Made by a program: the position numbers and the translations under genes. A stretch of DNA of 19,297 nt, taken from NCBI GenBank assembly GCA_045580645.1, contig JAZNOG010000024.1, forward strand, positions 1 to 19,297, given 5' to 3'. A model generated the notes under the pieces. That model had not been told where the DNA came from. It was given only the letters and a program-made list of their open reading frames with translations, and searched no databases. This document shows, piece after piece, positions 1 to 5,711 of this stretch (position 1 is the stretch's first letter; the number at the start of each line of letters is the position of its first letter). Source of the stretch: HGM10836 sp045580645 (lineage in GTDB: Bacteria > Bacillota_I > Bacilli_A > RF39 > UBA660).

Positions 1-248
1 ATTATAAAAATAAAAAACTAGTAGATAAAGCAATAGATATATTAATAAAAGAAAATTATTATATAAATACTAAGGACTTTAGTGAATATAAGAATAATAG
101 TAAAGACTCATATATCAGTAATATTAATGATATTCAAAAAGAAAAAGAATCATTCGCAAAAGCACTGAATAAAGAAGAATATATAGTAGAATGGTTTTTC
201 ATAGCTCAAATAAACAACGAATGTTTTAAGTTAAAAATAAAGGAGTAA
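1..248 (+). CDS. Hypothetical protein, 5' end outside window
   Basis: An open frame runs from base 3 to the TAA at 246-248 with no start codon inside the window, so the N-terminus lies upstream. The visible 81 residues are rich in Lys, Asn, Ile and Glu, end in KLKIKE, and contain one Trp-Phe-Phe segment near the end. I recognise no domain. Its last codons (AAG GAG TAA) also form the ribosome site of the next gene, which begins 6 bases later, so the two are probably cotranscribed. It shows that the + strand cluster begins to the left of this window. Confidence 0.6.
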   Translation, partial: YKNKKLVDKAIDILIKENYYINTKDFSEYKNNSKDSYISNINDIQKEKESFAKALNKEEYIVEWFFIAQINNECFKLKIKE

Positions 249-254
249 AAAAAA

Positions 255-527
255 ATGCAAATATTAGATAATAAAAATAATATGTTAATTTTAGACAATG
301 GCGACTTTATAGACTTTATAAGCTACACAACACATATTGCAAGATATCATAAACCAAAACAAATTTTAGCATTAAATGAAAATTACTGGGACTATTCACA
401 AACAACATTAAAACAATTAAAAAGTTTTATAAACTTATACACAAATTTTAAGTATATAACAAAAAAAGATTTTGAAACAGAAATAAAAATAAATAATAAA
501 ATTAAGCTTGTGGCTTGTTTTAGATAA
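255..527 (+). CDS. Hypothetical small protein (90 aa)
   Basis: Starts at an ATG preceded by AAAGGAG with a run of A as spacer. The 90-residue product is soluble-looking, with mixed charged and aromatic residues (a NENYWDYSQ segment near the middle), no signal peptide, no membrane segment and only one Cys near the C-terminus. No family recognised. It follows the truncated gene directly and is followed by a hairpin terminator, so it appears to be the last gene of the first transcription unit. Confidence 0.6.
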   Translation: MQILDNKNNMLILDNGDFIDFISYTTHIARYHKPKQILALNENYWDYSQTTLKQLKSFINLYTNFKYITKKDFETEIKINNKIKLVACFR

Positions 528-579
528 AAAATACATATAAAAAATTGATATTTAAAAACTTTATAAAATAATGATTTTT

Positions 580-625
580 AAGTACTATTTGAAAAACAAA
601 ACAACGTTTTTTGATAGTACTTTTT
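580..625 (+). terminator. Hairpin terminator after the 255-527 gene
   Basis: AAGTACTAT (580-588) pairs with ATAGTACTT (614-622). An inner AAAAAC (592-597) pairs with GTTTTT (606-611), and the stem runs into a T tract at 621-625. The A- and T-rich flanks could let it work in both directions. No gene on either strand needs this sequence. Confidence 0.65.
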
Positions 626-914
626 ATATTGTACATTTACAAAAAAATACTTAAAAGCAAGCGCTATATTTTAGTTTTAAGGACTTAAAAAAACTTAGGT
701 ATATTGATATATAGGTAAAAAATAAAATCCTTTAAAAGTCAAATATAAAACAAATAAAACTATATAAAAATATACAAAAACGACTTGAAAAATAATAGCT
801 AAAATATACGAACGAGTGTTTGATGGGCAGAAAATGAAGAAAATCACAGAAACACATATAGCCGTTCCAAAAATACGCGTTCCAAAATTTTTTCAAAGAA
901 AGGAGATTTTAAAA
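626..914 (+). other. Gene-free leader before the second + strand cluster
   Basis: About 290 bases with no credible gene. It is very AT-rich and holds an imperfect inverted pair: TTTTAAGGACTT near 672-685 and AAATCCTTTAAAAG near 726-739. Near its end are two copies of a CGTTCCAAAA element. An open frame enters the last third from an upstream ATG at 816, but the AAAGGAG site just before the ATG at 915 shows where translation really begins. A promoter for genes 915-4074 is expected here. I could not find a -35/-10 pair with proper spacing. Confidence 0.45.
861..890. repeat. Paired CGTTCCAAAA elements, left copy
   Basis: GCCGTTCCAAAAAT at 861-874 is followed by CGTTCCAAAATTT at 878-890, so the shared core recurs at a 15-base period. 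The second unit is identical over 13 bases to 4264-4276. The first unit matches 4277-4290 at 13 of 14 bases. Both pairs lie mainly in non-coding DNA, just outside the two ends of the + strand gene block. They could be a protein-binding site or a trace of recombination. Confidence 0.5.
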
Positions 915-1049
915 ATGTATCAAATAGTAAACGAAAACGATATTATTTTAGGAATATGTTTTTCCCTATATTTTGCAGAAATATTTAAAAATGCAGTTGA
1001 AGAAAAATATAATACTAAAGCAACTATTAAAGAAATTAAAATTAAATAA
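915..1049 (+). CDS. Hypothetical 44-aa protein
   Basis: The start is the ATG at 915, chosen because it follows AAAGGAG at about 9 bases. The longer frame from 816 covers repeat DNA and lacks a ribosome site. The product has a short hydrophobic stretch (IILGICFSLYFAEIF, residues 10-24) and a basic C-terminus (KEIKIK). It could be a tiny membrane-associated or amphipathic peptide. No family recognised. It ends 15 bases before the next gene and shares its style of ribosome site. Confidence 0.5.
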   Translation: MYQIVNENDIILGICFSLYFAEIFKNAVEEKYNTKATIKEIKIK

Positions 1050-1064
1050 AAGGAGATTAAAAAT

Positions 1065-1253
1065 ATGAATAATAATAAAATTGAAAAGAAAGATTTAACA
1101 AAAAAGGACTGTTTCGCATACAGACCAAAAGAAACTTGTAACAAACAATGTTACGCACTAACTGAATTACTTTGCAAACGAAAGAACTGTAATTTTTATA
1201 TGACTAAACAAGAATATAATAAAAAAATGAAAAATTTTAAAGGAGATTATTAA
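1065..1253 (+). CDS. Small cysteine-rich protein (62 aa)
   Basis: Good AAAGGAG site. Cysteines sit in a pattern DCFAY...ETCNKQC...LTELLCKRKNCNFY, then a basic tail MTKQEYNKKM. The arrangement CFA - C - LTEL.C - C.FY resembles a short family common in Firmicute chromosomes and prophages, probably metal-binding. The family's function is unknown to me. The gene ends one base before the next ATG, which suggests translational coupling within the + strand operon. Confidence 0.65.
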   Translation: MNNNKIEKKDLTKKDCFAYRPKETCNKQCYALTELLCKRKNCNFYMTKQEYNKKMKNFKGDY

Positions 1254-1254
1254 T

Positions 1255-1527
1255 ATGAAAAATGTTTATATTGTATACGAAAGTAATTATGGAGATTTAA
1301 TTTTAGATGGTTGTGAAGCAACTCAAATAATAGGAATTTTTTCTAATAAAGATAAAGCCTATGAGTGTAAAATGGAACAAATTGATACTGGCATAGAAAA
1401 TGGTTATTTAATTGACGAAGATAATAAGAATTTTCAAGAAAACGATACAGTTATTATGTTTAAAGACGAGCAAGAAAATTGGAGTTGCTTTTATGAAATA
1501 ATTATAGAAAAAATTAATTTACAATAA
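1255..1527 (+). CDS. Small acidic protein, DUF7336-like
   Basis: The 90-residue product begins KNVYIVYESNY and continues with EATQIIGIFSNKDKAYECK. This looks like the short phage/Firmicute family in which a YIVYE-type first strand is followed by an 'IIGIFS..KDKA' helix start. The resemblance is recalled, not computed. The protein is acidic, has no membrane segment and no catalytic motif. Its ribosome site is the AAAGGAG within the last codons of the preceding gene. Confidence 0.6.
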   Translation: MKNVYIVYESNYGDLILDGCEATQIIGIFSNKDKAYECKMEQIDTGIENGYLIDEDNKNFQENDTVIMFKDEQENWSCFYEIIIEKINLQ

Positions 1528-1539
1528 AAGGAGATAAAT

Positions 1540-1902
1540 ATGAAATATGAAATTTTAGATACAAACGAAATTGTAACAGAAGAATATTTAAGGAAAATGT
1601 TATTCGAATATGAAACACAAGATTTGTTAGACAATAAAAAAGATTTTTTAGACGGTTCTCTTAATCTAGATTATCAATTTAATTGCATAAAGAAAGCCGT
1701 GTCTGGAAATATGAAAGAAATAATTGATAGATTAGAAACATTATGGAACGTACCTATAATCGAAATAAGCGATAGTAAAAAAATATCACTATTAATTGAT
1801 AAAAAATATGAAGAATTGTGCGACAAAGAAAATGTACATAACGCATTAGATTTTATTACAGAAATAAGAGATTATCTAGAAGATAGATATAGAATAAATT
1901 AA
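1540..1902 (+). CDS. Hypothetical protein (120 aa)
   Basis: Starts at an ATG with AAAAGGAG six bases upstream. The protein is acidic and mostly helical in appearance, with no Cys-ligand pattern beyond isolated cysteines, no signal peptide and no membrane span. It ends DYLEDRYRIN. No family recognised. It is preceded by 12 and followed by 13 bases, so it belongs to the same unit as its neighbours. Confidence 0.6.
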   Translation: MKYEILDTNEIVTEEYLRKMLFEYETQDLLDNKKDFLDGSLNLDYQFNCIKKAVSGNMKEIIDRLETLWNVPIIEISDSKKISLLIDKKYEELCDKENVHNALDFITEIRDYLEDRYRIN

Positions 1903-1915
1903 AAGGAGTGATTTT

Positions 1916-2290
1916 ATGAAATTAAGAGATAGAAAATATTTGTGTAACGAAGACTTGCAAGGTGGAGATTTTGCAGTTGGTGGCATTGGAAATATTGAAT
2001 TTTGGCGAGAAAGAGCTATGGACTGGGCTTATGGCGACGATAATACAGGACTTTATTATTCTTTAAAATATTTACCAAAAAAAGAAGTAATTGGCTTTAT
2101 TTCAGATTTATGGCAATTAAGCTTTAGAGAAATTACTGAAGAATTTGAAAAAATATATAAAATGATAGAAAACACAAAATTCTATTATGATTTTGACTGT
2201 AAAGACCAAAGAAAAAAAGATTATGGGGACGGTTTTAATAGTGCAGTTAGTACTATTTTATACAACTTGACTTTTGAAAAGGAGAATTAA
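1916..2290 (+). CDS. Hypothetical protein (124 aa)
   Basis: The ATG follows AAAAGGAG at seven bases. The sequence has a Gly-rich start (LQGGDFAVGGIGNIEFW, residues 14-30) and many aromatic residues, including several Trp and Tyr, which is unusual against its Lys/Asn/Ile-rich neighbours. It is acidic overall with no evident catalytic motif. No family recognised. The C-terminal FEKEN overlaps the ribosome site of the next gene. Confidence 0.6.
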   Translation: MKLRDRKYLCNEDLQGGDFAVGGIGNIEFWRERAMDWAYGDDNTGLYYSLKYLPKKEVIGFISDLWQLSFREITEEFEKIYKMIENTKFYYDFDCKDQRKKDYGDGFNSAVSTILYNLTFEKEN

Positions 2291-2293
2291 TTT

Positions 2294-2539
2294 ATGGAAT
2301 ATTTAAAACAATTAAAAGAAAATTTGATAAATGATTTTAATGATTATTTAGAAGAAAATAATTTAGAAATATCAGTAAATTGGCTTGTAAACGAAAATTA
2401 TATTAATAATTATTTAATGTCTATCTTCTACTCCCTACAAGATAATACTGAAACAATAACAGATGTAGAAGATTTACAAGACGAATTTTACAAAATTTTA
2501 GACGAGTATTGCTGTTGTAATGCAATACCTATGTTTTAA
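2294..2539 (+). CDS. Hypothetical small acidic protein (81 aa)
   Basis: Start ATG three bases after the previous stop, using AAAAGGAG in the previous gene's last codons. The product is strongly acidic and helical-looking. Its C-terminus carries a triple Cys (DEYCCCNAIPMF). No domain recognised. Tight spacing implies coupled translation. Confidence 0.55.
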   Translation: MEYLKQLKENLINDFNDYLEENNLEISVNWLVNENYINNYLMSIFYSLQDNTETITDVEDLQDEFYKILDEYCCCNAIPMF

Positions 2540-2552
2540 GGAGGAATTTGTT

Positions 2553-2906
2553 ATGTTGAAAGAAAATATTAAATTATTAGAGCAATTAATAAATAATTAT
2601 GAATATTGTAGATGTAGTGTAGATAATTCTTGTTTTGATATAGGTTATGAACACATTACAGCAATAGAAGAATTATTAAAAAATCTCAATAAAAATATAG
2701 TTTGTATTAAATTTAGAGAAATAGAATATTGGGACAATAATAGTGGAGATTTTGAAAGATATGTTTTAAGGGACGAAAACTTTGAAAAGAACTTTGAACA
2801 ATTATCTAAATTAATGCTAGAATATGAAAATTTTCAAGAAATAGAAGATTTTATCTCTGAGAACTTTGAAGAAATTAAAATTGAAGAATATGAAATAAAT
2901 TATTAA
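2553..2906 (+). CDS. Hypothetical acidic protein (117 aa)
   Basis: The start is the ATG at 2553, which follows AAGGAGG at a suitable distance. An in-frame ATG at 2520 would overlap the previous gene and has no ribosome site. The protein is rich in Glu, Asn and Tyr, with no signal or membrane segment. Its high negative charge is a property shared by several DNA-mimic anti-defence proteins, but charge alone does not establish that role. No family recognised. Confidence 0.55.
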   Translation: MLKENIKLLEQLINNYEYCRCSVDNSCFDIGYEHITAIEELLKNLNKNIVCIKFREIEYWDNNSGDFERYVLRDENFEKNFEQLSKLMLEYENFQEIEDFISENFEEIKIEEYEINY

Positions 2907-2920
2907 AAAGGAGAATAGAA

Positions 2921-3226
2921 ATGTTGAAAGAAAAAACAGATTTAATTATGAAAGATTTAAATTTTAGCAATTTAAGTAATACTGACATTGCAACTTGTTT
3001 AGAAATGGCTTACGCATTAAAAAATAATAATAAAATATATAAATTAAATGAAATTATATTAAATTATGCAACTGACGGCATTAATACTTTCGCAATGTTT
3101 GTATTGTTTTGTTATGCTGATTATTGTAAATTTAATTATTGGGACATATACGAATTTTTATGCGTTGAAACTGAGAAACGCATTGATAAATTTGTAGAAA
3201 GATATTTTGAAGAAAAGGAGAATTAA
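2921..3226 (+). CDS. Hypothetical protein (101 aa)
   Basis: The ATG follows AAAAGGAG. The protein appears helical, with LSNTDIATCLEMAYAL near residue 20 and an aromatic, Cys-containing middle (FVLFCYADYCKF). It ends in an acidic FEEKEN tail that, as in 1916-2290, supplies the ribosome site for the next gene. No domain recognised. Confidence 0.55.
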   Translation: MLKEKTDLIMKDLNFSNLSNTDIATCLEMAYALKNNNKIYKLNEIILNYATDGINTFAMFVLFCYADYCKFNYWDIYEFLCVETEKRIDKFVERYFEEKEN

Positions 3227-3228
3227 AT

Positions 3229-3339
3229 ATGAAAAAAATTAAATACTTAATATATACTTTAAAATTCAAGCTACAACATGGTAAAGATATGACACCAGTT
3301 TGTTTTAATGAGTGGTTAGATAATGAATATTTATTATAA
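3229..3339 (+). CDS. Hypothetical 36-aa peptide
   Basis: A short gene. The ATG at 3229 follows AAAAGGAG at eight bases, and the frame ends in TAA at 3337-3339. The peptide starts with a basic, hydrophobic segment (KKIKYLIYTLKFKLQHG) and ends acidic (NEWLDNEYLL). It fills the exact space between the neighbouring genes, and a real ribosome site supports it. Function unknown. Confidence 0.5.
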   Translation: MKKIKYLIYTLKFKLQHGKDMTPVCFNEWLDNEYLL

Positions 3340-3354
3340 TTAAGGGGGTATTTT

Positions 3355-3522
3355 ATGCAAAGATTAAGACAGAAAAAAATAAATGACTTTATAAGTACTC
3401 TTAACGAACGTGAACAAAAATATATGATTAAAAAGATAAATGAGAAAATATTCGAAAACGAATATGGAAAAGTGTCTTTTATTATCACTAACACAAACGA
3501 ATTAGTTGAAATTAATTGCTAA
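3355..3522 (+). CDS. Hypothetical 55-aa protein
   Basis: The ATG at 3355 is preceded by TTAAGGGGGTATTTT, a G-rich ribosome site unlike the AAAGGAG used by the genes before it but almost identical to that of the next gene (3574). The product is basic in its first half (QRLRQKKIN) and ends SFIITNTNELVEINC. No family recognised. The shared leader with 3574 suggests these two genes have a common origin or were acquired together. Confidence 0.5.
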   Translation: MQRLRQKKINDFISTLNEREQKYMIKKINEKIFENEYGKVSFIITNTNELVEINC

Positions 3523-3573
3523 TTAACTAAATTTATGTTATTATTTATATGAAAAATGTTAAGGGGGGTATTT

Positions 3574-4074
3574 ATGAGTCTACAAGAAGAAAATACAGAA
3601 AATCAAAAACAATACCAAAAAGATTTATTACTTGCAGTAGAAAATGATTTAAAAAATGCTTTTGAAAACAAGTTCATTACAAGGGGAGTAAAAAATGCTT
3701 ATACATACTTAACTTTAAAAACAACAAGAGATTCTTTAATAAAAGAAATCACTACTAATGTTGCAGAATATGATTATCTTGACAATAATTATGAAAAAAT
3801 ATTAACAAAGGTAAAAAAAATATACGAAAATGACGAAAAAGCAAAAAAAGAATTATTACAACAAAATTTACAAAGACAATTAAGCGAATTATATGATAAA
3901 AAACAAGCAGAACAAAAAGAGCAAATAAAAATAAACAGAATAATATTCGCAATACTAACTTTAATTCTAGCAATAGGAATTATATGGTTTTTTATAGCAT
4001 TTGCAGATTATATAAATGTTGCATTAATAATAATAGGAATAATATTAATTATGGCTATATTTGGTATAAAATAA
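3574..4074 (+). CDS. Coiled-coil protein with two C-terminal membrane segments
   Basis: The start is the ATG at 3574, seven bases after AAGGGGGG. The ATG at 3556 lies before that site. Of 166 residues, about 1-118 are polar, Lys/Glu/Gln-rich and helical, probably a coiled coil in the cytoplasm. Two hydrophobic segments follow at about 122-143 and 147-165, with almost no tail after them. The arrangement resembles C-terminally anchored membrane proteins. Function is unknown. Membrane-linked roles such as superinfection exclusion are conceivable but not shown. It is the last gene of the + strand block, with a hairpin starting at its stop codon. Confidence 0.6.
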   Translation: MSLQEENTENQKQYQKDLLLAVENDLKNAFENKFITRGVKNAYTYLTLKTTRDSLIKEITTNVAEYDYLDNNYEKILTKVKKIYENDEKAKKELLQQNLQRQLSELYDKKQAEQKEQIKINRIIFAILTLILAIGIIWFFIAFADYINVALIIIGIILIMAIFGIK

Positions 4075-4098
4075 AAAGGAGTTGTAAGACTCTTTTTT
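4073..4098 (+). terminator. Weak hairpin terminator at end of + strand block
   Basis: AAAAGGAGT (74-82 of the 4000s) pairs with ACTCTTTT, with one bulged G, loop TGTAAG, and a T-rich tail. It lies directly on the stop codon of the membrane-protein gene. The stem is short, so it may be leaky. The stronger hairpin at 4181-4225 backs it up. Confidence 0.45.
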
Positions 4099-4180
4099 AT
4101 TTTATTTTTATACATTAAAGAACTAAGTTATTTGACGATTCTAGGCACAATTTTAGCTTAGACATATTCTTATATACCTA

Positions 4181-4225
4181 AAAAAGTAGACGGCTTAAAA
4201 TCAATTCTCGTAAGCCGTCTTTTTG
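4181..4225. terminator. Strong bidirectional terminator between convergent blocks
   Basis: AGACGGCTTA (4188-4197) pairs perfectly with TAAGCCGTCT (4211-4220). The stem is flanked by an A run on the left and TTTT on the right, so it reads as an intrinsic terminator on both strands. It lies between the last + strand gene and the last minus-strand gene, exactly where converging transcripts must stop. Confidence 0.85.
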
Positions 4226-4261
4226 TGGTTTTTTCACCTAATTTTCACTAATTCATTTTTA

Positions 4262-4291
4262 TCCGTTCCAAAATTTGCCGTTTCAAAAATT
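4262..4291. repeat. Paired CGTTCCAAAA elements, right copy
   Basis: CGTTCCAAAATTT (4264-4276) is followed by GCCGTTTCAAAAAT (4277-4290). These are the two units found at 861-890 in the opposite order, again with a 15-base period between cores. A related GGTCGTTCCAAATT occurs at 4297-4310 and again near 5750-5763, there inside coding sequence and in a different reading frame. Confidence 0.5.
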
Positions 4292-4423
4292 TTATGGTCG
4301 TTCCAAATTCTTACACTGCATTTCTCCATCTACATTCTCTACTATTTTGCATAAATCTTGTTCATTTTTTCTATTAATACAATCTTTACAATTCTTTTTT
4401 ACATATTCTTCAAATCTATTCAT
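4292..4423 (-). CDS. Small cysteine-rich protein (43 aa)
   Basis: A short gene reading from the ATG at 4423 to the TAA at 4292. The product has NCKDCINRK, then LCKIV and MQCKNLERP. Four cysteines in a CxxC...C...C arrangement suggest a small zinc-binding fold. The leader GAGTGATACAA before the ATG is identical to that of the neighbouring gene starting at 4728. It begins five bases after that gene's stop and is the last gene of the minus block. Confidence 0.55.
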   Translation of the reverse strand: MNRFEEYVKKNCKDCINRKNEQDLCKIVENVDGEMQCKNLERP

Positions 4424-4428
4424 TTGTA

Positions 4429-4728
4429 TCACTCACTTCTTTTATAAAAATATTCTTTAATACATTTCTCGTTATTATGGTCACATTTTTTATAGTCATT
4501 TTCTTTGAAATTTCTACAATTATCTCGTTTGCACCAAGCACCTATAACTTCATAATTTAACCAAGCAATTTCTACTGTCATTTCATCTATTACTTTGTCT
4601 TTCTTTTCTAATTCTGCTTTTTGTTTCTTTATAAAATTGGAAATTATACTAAAATCTTCTCTGTCGTGTCTACTCCCATACATCTCTATAAATTCTTTTA
4701 ATTCCTTTAATATTTCATCTATACCCAT
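4429..4728 (-). CDS. Small protein with coiled-coil N-half and C-terminal cysteines
   Basis: The start is the ATG at 4728, eight bases after GGAG. A GTG nine bases upstream has no room for a ribosome site. About 99 residues: an acidic, helical first part (MGIDEILKELKEFIEMYG) with a Lys/Glu-rich coil, then AWCKRDNCRNF and DYKKCDHNNEKCIKEYF. The CxxxxC and CxxxxxxxC spacing suggests metal binding. No family recognised. It follows the RlaP-like gene directly, whose stop codon lies inside this gene's leader. Confidence 0.6.
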   Translation of the reverse strand: MGIDEILKELKEFIEMYGSRHDREDFSIISNFIKKQKAELEKKDKVIDEMTVEIAWLNYEVIGAWCKRDNCRNFKENDYKKCDHNNEKCIKEYFYKRSE

Positions 4729-4733
4729 TTGTA

Positions 4734-5537
4734 TCACTCCATTAAATCTTCTTTAAATTTTCTTTTTAATAAATCAAATTTTACTTGATTTAATACAGCT
4801 ATTCCCTTTTGATTAATTATGTCTTCTTCTCCATCTATCATTGACTTTATTTTATAAGTTTCTTCATCCGTTTCAATAGCTAGTCTTGTTGCATCTTCTT
4901 CAGATAAGATTCCTTTTTTTATATCTATTAAATATTTTTTATTATCTGGTATTAAACATTCCGTATACGGTAGATTGTATACAGCATATTTCTTTATAAA
5001 GTCATTCATTCTTAAGATATGATGCAGTTGCTTTGGGTCATACCCAAATCGTTCTATTTTATCCATTATTGTCGGATATGGATGTTTTAATGCGTTTAGT
5101 TTTTCCTTACTCATACCTGCCATACATCTTATTGCTTGGTTTCTATTGATATGTGCTATCTCTTCCCTGCTCCCCAATAAAGTCGTTACAATATCAAAAT
5201 ACTTCTCATTTATTATCATATATTCAGAAAACAATATTTCAATAAAATTTACATTTTGCTTTCTAAATGTTTCAAACATTATCCTTACATCCTTAACATC
5301 TATATGCTCATTATTTTCAAGTATTATTGTTTCGCTTGTTGGCTTTCTATTATAAACGAAATCCTCAAACGATGGTAAAACAACTGCTTTTGTATCTACA
5401 TCAGATATATATTCTCCATCATATACATCTAATCCATAATTTTGAGAACCTTGTAAAGCTAGAAATACTACTTCATACCCTTTATCTATTAAATATTCAT
5501 AATGTTCATTAACTCTTTTTAGTACTTTTTCATTCAT
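4734..5537 (-). CDS. RlaP-type nucleotidyltransferase (YcgL/COG3541 family)
   Basis: The 267-residue protein has the polymerase-beta-type nucleotidyltransferase signature: G30-S31 followed by NYGL and the acidic pair D46-x-D48 (SDVD), which in this fold bind the metal ions and NTP. The motif block LQGSQNYGL...SDVDTK is characteristic of COG3541. The family has been named RlaP for its recurrent linkage to RNA ligases in RNA-repair operons (comparative genomics by Burroughs and Aravind). The reaction is presumed to be addition of nucleotides to an RNA end, but the substrate is not established. Here an RNA ligase and a kinase-HD protein lie in the same minus-strand run. The ATG overlaps the preceding stop (TAATG), so translation is coupled to the zinc-ribbon gene. 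Confidence 0.8.
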   Translation of the reverse strand: MNEKVLKRVNEHYEYLIDKGYEVVFLALQGSQNYGLDVYDGEYISDVDTKAVVLPSFEDFVYNRKPTSETIILENNEHIDVKDVRIMFETFRKQNVNFIEILFSEYMIINEKYFDIVTTLLGSREEIAHINRNQAIRCMAGMSKEKLNALKHPYPTIMDKIERFGYDPKQLHHILRMNDFIKKYAVYNLPYTECLIPDNKKYLIDIKKGILSEEDATRLAIETDEETYKIKSMIDGEEDIINQKGIAVLNQVKFDLLKRKFKEDLME

Positions 5538-5710
5538 TATTCTTTCACCTTCTTATCAAATATTGATACTTCATCTCTGTTTTCACATACAGGACATCTT
5601 ACAGTAGGATGCCAATAATAATCTACTTCTTTTGCAGTATACGTGTATATACTCCCACAATATTTGCATTTATGCTTCCATTTAGGATTCTTTCTTACTA
5701 AAACTTCCAT
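5537..5710 (-). CDS. Small zinc-ribbon protein (57 aa)
   Basis: The start is the ATG at 5710, preceded by GAGGCG. An in-frame upstream start at 5725 has no ribosome site. The protein carries CKYCG (residues about 15-19) and CPVCEN (about 41-46), two CxxC knuckles about 25 residues apart, so it is a classical zinc ribbon, with a basic start (VRKNPKWKHK). It lies between the kinase-HD gene and the RlaP-like gene, with the ATG only one base past one stop and its own stop overlapping the next ATG. That suggests a role with the repair enzymes, perhaps as nucleic-acid-binding adaptor. That role is inferred from position only. Confidence 0.65.
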   Translation of the reverse strand: MEVLVRKNPKWKHKCKYCGSIYTYTAKEVDYYWHPTVRCPVCENRDEVSIFDKKVKE

Positions 5711-5711
5711 A

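Noticed and set aside
571..654. Short + strand frame from ATG at 571
   Set aside because: It coincides with the terminator hairpin at 580-625, has only 27 codons and lacks a ribosome site.
784..815. Possible promoter TTGAAA...TATACG
   Set aside because: The spacing between the elements is about 14 bases, too short for a normal promoter. With such AT content, chance matches are common.
816..914. In-frame N-terminal extension of the 915-1049 gene
   Set aside because: It lacks a ribosome site, runs across the CGTTCCAAAA repeats, and a perfect AAAGGAG stands before the ATG at 915.
3132..3494. Minus-strand open frame of about 120 codons
   Set aside because: It opposes three well-spaced + strand genes with ribosome sites and has the Phe/Ile/Leu/Ser-rich makeup of an antisense frame in AT-rich DNA.
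4275..4460. + strand frame downstream of the strong terminator
   Set aside because: It is antisense to the small cysteine gene 4292-4423, which has a better leader and a sensible Cys pattern.
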